Shown here one piece after another: positions 53,721 through 64,000 of a stretch of 64,000 bases of DNA. A program made the translations under genes and the position numbers. The DNA lies in contig JABAKD010000020.1 of the NCBI GenBank assembly GCA_012845835.1, forward strand, positions 16,900,306 through 16,964,305. The letters are read 5' to 3'. The notes beneath the pieces were generated by a model. It was not told the origin of the DNA, did no database searches, and saw only the letters and a program-made list of their open reading frames with translations. How positions within the stretch are numbered: position 1 is the first letter of the stretch; the number at the start of each line of letters is the position of its first letter. Origin of the DNA: Undaria pinnatifida. Taxonomy: Eukaryota > Sar > Phaeophyceae > Laminariales > Alariaceae.

Positions 53721-54262
53721 TTGTTTTCCGTGTTTTTGTTGGGTTGGCCTTGGGATTTAGTACGCTCGTCGGTTTCAATGTAGTATCCTTATGTGTTTGC
53801 CTATCTAATGAAAAGTTTTCGATCTTGCAAGCTCCCTTTTGTGGGAAGAGGCGCGGGAGTTGGTTGTGAGGCATCCCGTTTTCTTCGACCCGTTCTTCGC
53901 ATAAAGGCACCGGATAAGCCACGAATAATAATAAACAGCATACGAGTATAGTGCCGGGTGCCGGTACGCGCTGGCCAAAAAACCCGGCACTGCTGCGGCA
54001 ACCGGCAGAGTCATCCCATGGTAGGAGTGCAGCAGATTCCAAGAATTTTCTGCGAGCTCCTAACTTGAGCAGTTCGATATCTCACCCGACCTAAACATGC
54101 CTTCGAAGGCATTCCCTCGCGCAACCCGACCAAGCCTCTATGCCCTATTAATAGTCCTAAAACAAATTTTTACTCGTTACATTGTTGGACTAAACCAGCA
54201 GTTCCTCACTCAAGTGGCTCAACCGGCCAGGTATACCTTTTTTTGGCTCAACAAGTGCAACT

Positions 54263-54400
54263 CCTACCGCACTATACAGGGATGACTCGGCACTGCTATC
54301 TCACTATAAGGATATTCCCATCCAAGCCAAGCGATTCTACCGGCACTGCTGCTGGGGCTGCCAGCAGCAGTCAACCGGCACTATTGTGGGATCCCTACCT
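54263..54400. repeat. MITE family A, partial copy
   Basis: It contains 'ggcactgctatctcactata', 'aagcgattctaccggcactg' and 'ccggcactattgtgggatcc'. The left terminus is unclear. Confidence 0.5.
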
Positions 54401-55857
54401 CAATCCAATAACAACACCCGGCTGATTGTGAGGGGAGGATACGAAAATTTGGATTGAGAAACGGTGCTTACGGCGAGTGCTACAATATATCCTATCAGAG
54501 GCACTATATAGAGTGGCCAATGCTCAAGGTTTGCTCGAGGCTGATACCAAATAAGGCTTCAAGCCTTGCATATCGTATATGACGGTGTATACCACCCGGG
54601 ACGTCGTATATAACACCTCTGGGAGGGTGATGGAAATATTTTAAACGCCAAAACAACCATCCGATTCATCACCCGGTCGGGTGCTCTGTGTACCCCAAAA
54701 CTCCCTGGCGTGTCACGCTTCATTATGGGTATGACACTCCCAGGATGTGCGCCGCCCCGAAACGCAGGATGGACACGGCAACGAAAAACCGTCCCATCGA
54801 TCGTTTGTGGTCAATTTCAGTCTTGCACGTTGGACCAGTCGAAACACGATCTACACCTAATCCTAAACTTGACCCCCACCCCTTCGGGGGGCAAGAGCTT
54901 AGCAGGGGCAGTCGCGCGACTCCGCAGCGTGTTTAGAGTGTGGTGTAGCAGCCCTTTTTAACCTCTGTTATCACCCCCCCTCGTATCACACCCCACAGAG
55001 TATGCCATCTCGCTTGAGAAGGCGTTCTGCCAAAGCCCAAACGACAACCCAACTTATCACCGCGGGTTGTTGTATATCACACCCCTGAAGTATACCACAC
55101 CAGGTGATAAGTTTTTTTGGAGCTACCAAATGTTATCACAGGGAGTGTGGTGTACCCCGTCATATGCGGTGCACATCGGGCGGTGTTTCTTGTTGGCGGA
55201 CCAACACAGTACGAACAAGTATCTAAACTAAGCTATAATGCCGTTCGGGCTGGTCGGCGATATTTGCCCGGTAACTTGCGCATTGGCCAATTGCTTTTTC
55301 TCTAGCTTTCAAAACAGTTTTGTGGCAATGCTTTACGCTAACGGAACACGCCTGTGTCCCTCCTTGTCAACTTGCGACGCCCCCGGGATTCAAGCCAAAC
55401 ACATCCCAAGGGAAAGCGTGTACGTAATACACTTTCGCCGACCAGCTGGTAGCGAGCGTCGCGGGGGCACGGGTTAGAGGATCCATGGCGAGGAAACATG
55501 TACAATATTCAGTCAAGGGGCGCGTGTTGTTGCAGACCGTCTCGGTGACCACCCAGGTCGGGCCCTATCTCACGAAGGGCACGCCGAGACAGACTCCAAC
55601 TGCGGGGCCACCAAGAGGCTAGAGCAGAGAGGGAATCATATCACAAATTGTCGTACTTCTTTAGGACCATGGACCCTTGCATCTCTTTGATGGAAGGGCG
55701 GGGGCACACACATATACCATGGGGATGGATGTTCGTAAGTTATTGACTGGGGAGCGCTATGAGACATACCAGGTACCATAGCCAACGACGGAGCCTGGAT
55801 GCGACCCTAGACCCTTTGCATCCGATGGAGGGTGGACGACCATGCAGCAAAGACATG

Positions 55858-56585
55858 AATAATAGCAATAACTGCACGTATTGCGGTTGGCCTCTCGATA
55901 ACTCTGGTGGGCGTCGGACGAAAACGACGCCCGAGTACCCGTTCCGTGCGCCCATGGAGGATTTGTGCACGCACGCTGCATGCTGGACCGCGCGGAACAC
56001 CTCGCGAGAGGGCATGCAGATCCTAGGCCCTGCGTTGCGTGTCACTCGACGTGGCCGGGAGGAAGCCGATCTCCCCACCCGGCGGAGCTGGCTAGAGGGC
56101 TATCCATGAACGGGCATGAGGGAAGGTGGGGGGTGGTGAGGGGTGGTGAGGGGTGCCCTGCAGTTCGCTGCCCGCGTTCAGCGGTACACCTCCGGACTGG
56201 AGCCGGCCAGCTACGTGATGACTGGCATTTACGGTACGTTTGAGCCCATGTTACGTGCGCATGGAAGGAGCCCCACCCCCTCGTTCTTGCTATGCTCCCT
56301 GCTTTGTGACGTGCTGGACCTGCCTCAAGGGGCATACCTTGATTTCTCCCGACCGAGGGGATGGGAAACGGCGGCCGGCCGCTACCGTACGCTGTTCGTT
56401 GCATACGCCATCCAACCGCAGGACATTTTACTCCGATTTCCAGATCAAAGACTCTATATCGGACCTCACGTCCAAGAGTATCTGGTAGACCTTGACGCCG
56501 AATGGGCAGAGCGACTAACGAGGTGGGCCCTGGGGTTCCAAAGCGCGTTGGAAGCAGGTGATGCGCCTCTTCCCTTCTCAACAGC
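55858..56585 (+). pseudogene. Retroelement ORF1, module 1 (RING-like finger plus conserved domain), frameshifted
   Basis: CTYCG and, in another frame, MHARCMLDRAEHLARGHADP then PCVACHSTWP form a RING-like Cys/His pattern. After a frameshift near 56,140 a domain of about 145 residues follows (ALQFAARVQRY ... DFSRPRGWETAAGRY ... YIGPHVQEYLVDLDAEW). The same two parts recur in module 2. Confidence 0.75.
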
Positions 56586-56689
56586 GATGGCGACGACACC
56601 GGAGAGAACGGGCCGGACGCTGGAGAGCGACCCTTTAAACACGGGACCAGCTGAAAAAGGAGGCGTCGCTACAAGTGCAGCAGAGAGGC

Positions 56690-57512
56690 GTCACACCGCG
56701 GGGAACAGGGGTGCATCTCCCTGCGCCTACAGCGGGCAGGCACTAGAGGAGTCTACAGGGGACTCGGCGGTAGACTCTTTATGGGCACATATTCAGTGTT
56801 CCCACGGAAAGCAAGTCCATGCCCGCTGCATGCTGGACCGTGTGGAACGCCTTGCGAGTGGGCATGCAGACTCACAGCCATGCGTCGCGTGTCGCTCGGA
56901 ATGGCCGGCAAGAAATCGGCCTCTTCATCCGGCTGAGCTGGCTGAGAACCTTCCAAGGCCACGCCCGGGGGGAAGGTGGTCGGCAGTAGCGAGAGCCCTG
57001 CAGTTCGCCGAACTCTTGGAAGAGAACGGCCCCCGGTTGGATCCAGCTAGTTACGTCACGACTGGTTCCCATGATACTTTTGAAGAGATGGTACAAGGAC
57101 CCATGGGAGCAGCCCAACCTCCTCGTTATAGTTTTGCCCCCTGTTCGGCGATGCTTTTGTCCCCCCTTACCTCGACTTTCCCCGACCGAGGGGATGGCGA
57201 GCGGCAGCCGGTTACTACCGTGAGATTTTCGCCGCGTACGGCATCCGCCCGCAGGACACTGTGCTCCGACTCCCGAATCGAAGGATCTACATCCTACCTC
57301 ATGTCCAAGAGTTCTTGGCGGGCCTCGACTCCACGTGGGAGGACCTCTTAACGAGGTGGACCCTCGGGGTCCGAAATGTGCTGGAAGAGGATGAGGCGCT
57401 TCTTCCTTTCCCGACGGCAGCGTGGATCCTCGGGTCCCAAAACGTGTTTAAGGCTGGGAACGAGCCGCCTCCCACCCCGACGGCGGCGAAGGTTACACCG
57501 GAAGGAACATAA
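56690..57512 (+). pseudogene. Retroelement ORF1, module 2 (tandem duplicate of module 1)
   Basis: CSHGKQVHARCMLDRVERL then PCVACRSEWP is a RING-like finger with Cys/His spacing intact from the second Cys onward. It is followed by ALQFAELLEENGPRLDPASY and, after a frameshift at about 57,170, DFPRPRGWRAAAGYYREIF and YILPHVQEFLAGLDSTWED. More than half of the residues match module 1, so an internal duplication occurred. It ends at a TAA at 57,510. Confidence 0.78.
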
Positions 57513-58567
57513 CCGGCGCTGGGGAGTTACCCGTTAGCAGCGGGAGTAACTCTACCGGAAGGAGCAGCCCCGACGTCTGAAGGTGACTCGAGAGATAGGG
57601 GGCAGGCGGAGCCAGGCGGTCCTGATTATTTAGCCGCGGAGAACATCCTCATGGTCGGACGTGAGGATGCCACGGTGGCGTGACCCTTGCCCCCCCCGCT
57701 GAGACAGCACCACCCCAGCGACGGCGACGATCACGGCGGAAGGAACGGAACCGGCGCGGGAGAGTGACCCTTTAGCAGCGGGAGCGACACCACCGGAAGG
57801 TGCAGCTCTAGCGTCAGAAGGCGACCCGGGGGTAAGGGAGCAGACGGAGCCAGGAGGTGCTGCTTCTGTAGCCACGGGAAACTCCCGAACTGCCGGAAAC
57901 AGCGAGGCAACGGCGCCAGGACACTCGTCCCCGCCCCTAACACAGCCCAGCGTCGCCCCAGCAACATTTGGAGCAACCGCGTCTATGTCCCCTGGTACAA
58001 TAGAGGGTGGGGAAATCACAAGATCCAGACGAGGTCGACCGCGCGGATCCGGAAGGGGATCACGAGCAACGAGAATTGGGAGAGGAGCCGCCACGAACCG
58101 GGGGCGAATCTCTCGACCTGGAGGCGGGGAGGTTCCCCCGATCCCTGCTGAAGGAAGGATTGGCGGTGGAGAGAGTTAAGAAACGGGTGGAGAGGGAGGA
58201 GGGTCAGCACAAGGGGAATTAGTGCAATTTCGCGCTTCTATTGCAGACGATCAGAGCGGTACGACCTGCGGGGGCAGTAGAGCAACGATTTCTCGTGGAA
58301 ACCGAGCGGTGGGGTTGCCCTGTGGCCGTCAACATGCAATGCATGCGTGGTGCGTGGTGAATGCGGTCAGACGAGGCGGGGGGCAGGAGCCGCTTATCTG
58401 CGGAGCAAGGGGATGCACGGTCCGCCATAAGGGACGGGAAGCAAGCGGCAGTTCAGGCAGACCCTGAACTATGCGCTGCGGCAGCGAGACTCGGAGGGAG
58501 GCCTCCCGATGGCGAGGAAGGCACCGAGATAGCCTCTGCTATCCCTGGAACCAAAACACTTTGAGGA
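57513..58567 (+). pseudogene. Retroelement linker with a third Cys/His-rich segment
   Basis: It is a low-complexity Gly/Pro/Ala/Arg-rich linker in shifting frames. At about 58,222-58,430 comes LPCGRQHAMHAWCVVNAVRR then LICGARGCT, a C-x(n)-H-x2-H-x-WC ... C-x4-C arrangement resembling another RING-like finger. Confidence 0.6.
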
Positions 58568-60094
58568 TTGCAGGACCACTTGATGATGTCCCCCTTGAGG
58601 ACCTCCAACATCGCTTCGTCGCTGTTTGTCAAAGTGCAGCCGAGGCTGGCTACTGCCCACGCCAAACTTATCACCCACGTGCTTGGCCTCCTCAATCACG
58701 CCTTGGGAGAGCACCGCCAATCCACAAAATCGGAGACGCCGCAACCACTCTTGAGATCGATCAAGCTGTGGCATATCTTCCCGGCTCTACTGCAACAGGA
58801 TGGCCGAATGAAACGGCGCGAGGGGTTTGCATCTGCCGAACGCGGTGACGTCATCCTTTTGCTCCTGTGGTTAATGGAGTATACCCGTCGAACATCGACG
58901 AGGCAAAGCGGCCAAGCCTGCGAAGAGACGGACGTTGACATGTTTAAGAAGGCATCATCACCTTGCCATCATCAAGGGGGTGTGACTGTGGCAGCACGAA
59001 GCCTCCTTGCGGAACCGTGCGCGCCGGGGAACGAGGAAACGTGGGAGCGCGTGAAAGCAAAGTACCCGGAGGAGGACCAGGCCTGCGTCTCCGAAGTTGC
59101 AGCGGCAGCAGTGGCAGCAAGTTCCTCCGACCCGGAGGAAGGGAGTGGTCCCAACTGGCGCCCGGAGGAGCAATTCGACACACAGGTGGACCTCGAGGTA
59201 ATCAATTCTCGAAACGCGTTATCTGGAGCGGGAAGCGACGGCCTGCGCTTTTCGCACTTGCAGTCAATAATCAGGACTGGTTTTGGGCGCGAAAAAATCG
59301 GAGCTGGCATTGAAGCCTTCTGGAGAAGAGTTATCGATGATCCAAACGCATTACCGTCTGAATTCTGGCAGCTCTTCTTGCAATCCAATCTCATTGCCTT
59401 GGGTGAAAAATACCGCCCCGTGTGCGTGGGGATGGCGTGGAGGCGCGTGTTAGGCGGCCGGGACCATGCGGCAGTGGCGATCACGGCTGGAGGAGGTCAA
59501 CCACGAAGCGAGACAGTTTGGAGTCGGAGAACAAGGGGGGATGCAACAGGTAGCGCTACGCGCAAGGGTACATCACGAGGCAAAAAATTGGCTGATGCTC
59601 ACCGATTGCTCTAACGCATTCAACACAGTGAAGCGGACTGCTATGCTTGCGGAGGTAGCCACTTGCGTGCCGGCGCTTACACCGTTCGTGAAAAAGAGTT
59701 ACGGCGAGATGTCTGCGCCCGTGTTCTTTCAGATGGAATCGGGAGAAAGGCGGAAGCTCGACTGATCCAGTGGGGTACAACAAGGGGATGCCATGGGGCC
59801 GGCGTTATTCTGCATGCCGCTCTTGCCGGTGCTGAAGCGGACACGGACGGAATTGGAGCCAAGAGGGGTAGAGGCATTCGCTTACCTAGACGATATAACA
59901 TCGGAATGATGGAAATCACACCCGATACTGTGGAAGTTGTAAAATTTCTCCAGTACGAGCTGTCCAACATCGGCATTGCGCGATCAATCCGAGCAAAATG
60001 GTTGCCCTGCCCCCGCAGGGGAACGTACCTACGCCTGAACAAATGGCCCTTCTTGAAGGTATTGGCGCAGCATCGCCGAACGTGGAGGGGTTAA
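58568..60094 (+). pseudogene. Retroelement reverse transcriptase, disrupted
   Basis: The N-terminal RT region (EKYRPVCVGMAWRRVLG) is open to about 59,450; after a frameshift motif A follows (LTDCSNAFNTVKR, Asp at 59,604). A TGA at 59,763 breaks the frame just before SSGVQQGDAMGPALF (motif B). The same frame then gives AFAYLDDITSE (motif C, 59,882-59,893) and another TGA. Both catalytic aspartate motifs are preserved although the frame is not. Nucleotide motif retention suggests fairly recent inactivation. Confidence 0.85.
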
Positions 60095-61584
60095 GGTGGT
60101 TGGGGTGCCCGTCGGCACAGATGAATACGCGAGGGAGAGCGCAATGGAGATAGTCCGAAACGGGGCAGCAGAGCAACTCGCGCCGATGTTGTCGCGCATG
60201 CCGGAAAAGCAGTCAGCCAGCCTGATTGCCACCGGCTCTATGGTGCAACGGACCTCTTACCTTGAACGCGTGATGGACCCAGAGCTATCGCTGGCTGCGT
60301 GCCAAAAAGCAGATGGCAACGCCTTATGGATGCTGGAGAAACTGCTCGATCTCCCGGGGGCAGCAGAAGAATCGTCGTTTTTTCGCGGACGGGTGCCCGA
60401 CAAACATGCTGACCCTGCAACTATATCAACAGGCGCAGGCGAGCCTGTCCACGGGGGGCGGAGGGTTTGGGCTATCGTCGGCTGAAGCCCGGAGGATGTC
60501 AGCATCCGTTGGGAGCTTGGTGGCGACGGTACCGGTGGTGCTTGCTGATCTGTCCGGCGCTATAGGGGGCAAAGTCCGTAGGGAGCTGCCCGATTCTGAC
60601 CTCGTACGGCGCACCTGGAACAGCGTCGGGGGCCTCCGCGATGTGCATGGGGTTTAAGAGGAGGCCATAGCGAACGTCGTGCCAGAAAGCTGGCGGGACA
60701 GAGCCTTTAGAGCAGGAGAGCAAGGTGCCTCAGGGCAATCAGTTTCAGACGTGTTGCCTGCACACGACGCCGAAACTATCAGCTCCAGCAAAACGCAGCG
60801 TAGACTGGGGAAACTGGTAAACCGAGTTCGTTGTGAGAGGTACGTCGCTTCGCTCGACCAGCTCCCCGAGACGAGGCCCCAGCGAGAAACAGGCGACTCT
60901 CAAGGCAAGAAAGAGACGCGAGGCTTGGCCAAGGCCCGGCAAGGAAGTCAATCTGGATTAGGGGCTACCGCCTTGATAAGGGCGAGGCCTGTAGAGTCAG
61001 CTAGAACCATCCCTGCATCAGAGTTCGTGACGGCGGGGAAGAGGTTTCTGGGGATAGCCGAATTCTTGGCGGCGAGGTGCCCATGCTGCGGTAAAGCGGA
61101 GGTTAATACGCGGCATGCACGACTGTGTCACCGATCGGGCGCGCATTCGAACCAGCACCAACCTCTTGTGCACGCGCTCTCCCGCACCCTTAAGAGCATG
61201 TCCATCCGTCACCAAGTGGAAAGCGGAGCCCCGTTCCACGCAAACAGGGATTTGCGAATGGACATCGTGATTGAGGCGGGTGGCCTCCGAGATGCTACGG
61301 CGTCAGAGTATCGAGACAAATCGATACTCCTCGACGTCACGTATGCGCACCCACAAACGGGGGTCCACATGCAGGAAGGCAGCGCGGATTGAAACGGATT
61401 AGCTGCTTCCAATTCCGAGGCGCGCAAGCGCAACCACTACGCTCGTCCGGGAAAGGTGTCCTTCGACGAGCGCACCTACATACTCGCCACCCTCGCGGTG
61501 GAAAGCTTTGGGCGCCTCGGTAAAAAAGGCAGCGACCTGATCGATCAGGTAGCGGCGAGCATCGTTGGAGGGACGGACTCATAG
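60095..61584 (+). pseudogene. Retroelement C-terminus: linker, Cys/His finger and restriction-like endonuclease
   Basis: Several shifted frames give a helical linker to about 60,655. An open segment from 60,679 then contains AARCPCCGKAEVNTRHARLC (finger) and DLRMDIVIEAG, SILLDVTYAHP. A TGA at 61,390 interrupts, after which the same frame continues through SEARKRNHYARPGKVSFDER to a TAG at 61,582. The D...D...K spacing is that expected of R2-type endonucleases. Confidence 0.75.
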
Positions 61585-62455
<871 letters not shown>

Positions 62456-62604
62456 ACTATCGGAGAACGGGTAACACGTTGATTAGGTCGGGTTTAAGCC
62501 CCATGTTTGTTGACCTTGGGTTCCCGTGGGATGTTCCGCGGGAGCCCAGCCAAAAACACAATAAATGGTCGCCAAAAATGTTGCTTCTGGGCTGACTGCG
62601 GGTA

Positions 62605-62730
62605 CTCAAAATAAAAAGGCGCCTCAGCCCGCCTCAGAGCTCTGGGAGATCGTGAATTTCGTCGCCAACAAAATCTTTATCTTTGAATGCTGCATGTGGT
62701 ACTTCGACCGCGCGTACTATTAGTAAGAGG
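62605..62730 (-). repeat. Family X copy
   Basis: 'gcgcctcagcccgcctcaga', 'gggagatcgtgaatttcgtc' and 'cgaccgcgcgtac' follow the family X end in reverse orientation with a 20-bp insertion. Confidence 0.6.
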
Positions 62731-62989
62731 TTTTTAACGTTGTGAATGTATATACAAAATTGGGGAGTAGCCGACTTTTTTTCTTGAATGCTGCATCAAT
62801 ATTGACATATTAGATAACTAGTAATACTCTATTATATTCGTACTCCTTCCGATATTAAAGCGAAGAAAAAACAAAATTAACCACCTACTATACATATGAT
62901 AGAGCAGTAGAGTGGAAACTATAGTAATAAATTTATAAAAGAGATATGATGTTAGATCTAGTTAAAAATTCGCCACCTAAAAATAAATT

Positions 62990-63250
62990 AAAAAAGCCAA
63001 CACCAACCATTATATATAGTGGAGAAAAAACAAAACATACATGTATAATCCTCCTATTTAAAAAAACTCACCCACATAGTATTACAAGTTCCAACAACGC
63101 AGCTTGCAAAGATGAGTACGGGTATTGACCCGAAATTCGACGAACTCACGGCTGACGAATATTTTTAAAAATACCAACACCAACCATTATTAGACTAAAG
63201 TGGAGAAAAACAAAATATGTATATACTTCGTATGTATATTGTTTTTTTAA
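62990..63250 (+). repeat. Tandem units of about 180-220 bp carrying the family X core
   Basis: 'ccaacaccaaccattat' then 'gtggagaaaa.acaaaa' occurs at 62,998 and 63,176. 'aaaactcacccacatagtat' then 'cgcagcttgcaaagatgagt' occurs at 63,063 and 63,285. The blocks alternate, so a unit was duplicated in tandem. Confidence 0.75.
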
Positions 63251-63283
63251 CAAAACAATATGACTCCTCCCACTAAGAAAAAA

Positions 63284-64000
63284 CTCACCCACATAGTATA
63301 TTACAAGTACCAACAACGCAGCTTGCAAAGATGAGTATTGACCCGAAATTCGCCGAACTCACGGCTGACGTCCTTGAAGCATTTTTATAAAATAGGTCGG
63401 TCGTATCCTGGCATGATACGATGCGAGCATGAAAAAATTGTACAGGTAGACATGTGTTAGTATACCGTACCAGGTTGTTCGTTATGTCACTGGGTATCTG
63501 CATGTAACACCAACAAACGGGCACGGGTTACCGTCACTACATGAAGCACTCTAACAACGATGCATTTAATTTACGAAGGTACATTATGTGTGCATAAATC
63601 TCATGGTTGTGGCTGGCTGCTGGATGTGGTGGTGTGGTTTAATTCTTGCTCTGGTGGTATGATATGATATGATACGATATTAAATATTAATGATATGATA
63701 ATTAATCATATTATTTATATGACTTGATACATATATGGTATGGTATGGTAGGTAGTGATATGCATCATCCTACTTGTACCAGATATCGTACGGGGAAGGT
63801 AATGTATGGTGCAGGGGCGTCTCCTGGTACTGTTACCTGTACTATACGTACTTACAGCAGTACTGCCTGTCTGTGGTGTATTTTATAAAAAATATTTTAA
63901 GGACGTCAGCCGTGAGTTCGACGAATTTCGGGTTAATCAGCTTTGCAAGCTGCGTTGTAACAGTTGGTACTTGTAATATATGTGGATGAGTTTCTTCTTA
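63284..64000. repeat. Foldback element: about 110-bp inverted repeats around a 490-bp centre
   Basis: 63,284-63,392 (aaaactcacccacatagtat ... ctcacggctgacgtcctt ... tataaaat) is the near-exact reverse complement of 63,879-64,000. The arms contain the family X core. The centre is AT-rich and non-coding. The right arm reaches the window edge. Confidence 0.85.

Larger units (their letters stand above)
49975..55857. other. Gene-free stretch with small tandem repeats
   Basis: I see no gene. It contains three diverged 70-85-bp units at 50,262-50,470 (gatgctcc ... ccccaggcgac), a 30-33-bp minisatellite at 51,690-51,850 (cgtcgaagttgacgtggtcc), a (TA)n tract at 53,550-53,572, and several MITE fragments. 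Repeated 'ggtgtataccac / gtatatcacacc' motifs occur at 54,585-55,160. Confidence 0.5.
55858..61584 (+). mobile_element. Decayed non-LTR retrotransposon with restriction-like endonuclease
   Basis: In order: two tandem RING-like modules, a third Cys/His-rich segment, a reverse transcriptase, a Cys/His finger (CPCC ... H-x4-CH) and an endonuclease-like tail with spaced D (RMDIVIE), D (LLDVTYAHP) and K (RKRNHY). This order, with RT before a CCHC-like finger and a PD-(D/E)xK-type domain at the C-terminus, is that of R2/NeSL-like non-LTR elements rather than APE-type LINEs. No LTRs were seen. At least two in-frame stops and several frameshifts make this copy inactive. The exact clade cannot be set without a tree. 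Confidence 0.85.

Noticed and set aside
62990-64000. Possible CRISPR-like array
   Set aside because: Few, long and imperfect repeats in mixed orientation in eukaryotic DNA; they fit tandem and foldback transposon structure.

Overview
This window is eukaryotic nuclear DNA. It is intron-rich and repeat-laden, with about equal AT and GC content. It has no operons or prokaryotic ribosome-binding sites, and coding sequence occurs as short islands separated by kilobases of introns and transposon debris. The mostly GTGAG-type splice donors, long introns, trinucleotide microsatellites and gene content suggest a brown alga or a related stramenopile. That placement is an inference and needs a similarity search.

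Layout: (1) 1-14.5 kb has no gene I can support. It is a patchwork of short dispersed elements: a tRNA-derived SINE, an inverted-end element here called family X, a second family called Y, and small MITEs. (2) 14.5-26.6 kb holds a plus-strand leucine-rich-repeat (AMN1/FBXL-like) gene, rebuilt here from six phase-compatible exons between 18,319 and 26,582, with a possible upstream exon at 14,542. Its introns contain degraded tandem copies of its own exon-intron junctions. (3) 28.4-30.9 kb holds a minus-strand, apparently single-exon protein with a SAM domain. (4) Head to head with it, 30,846-47,303 is a seven-exon plus-strand gene for an ALKBH8-type tRNA wobble-uridine hydroxylase (RRM, AlkB dioxygenase and Zn-cysteine cluster). 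It has an 8.5 kb first intron full of transposons and one GC-AG intron. No methyltransferase domain is attached. (5) 47.3-55.8 kb is gene-free repeat DNA, including a clear retroposon insertion into a tandem duplication. (6) 55.9-61.6 kb is a decayed non-LTR retrotransposon. It carries two tandem RING-like modules, a reverse transcriptase core with motif A and YLDD, a CCHC-like finger and a restriction-like endonuclease tail, broken by stops and frameshifts. (7) 61.6-64 kb is a long (ACT)n array followed by AT-rich DNA ending in a foldback element.

The two spliced genes were found by joining exons with matching phase, so they do not appear as long ORFs. The ALKBH8 model is the strongest call because the exons join in frame into one recognisable domain order with all metal- and 2-oxoglutarate-binding residues. 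The most unusual signal is that introns of the LRR gene seem to have grown by tandem duplication of splice-junction segments. A second is an empty-site/filled-site pair showing that an 81-bp MITE inserts at TTAA.
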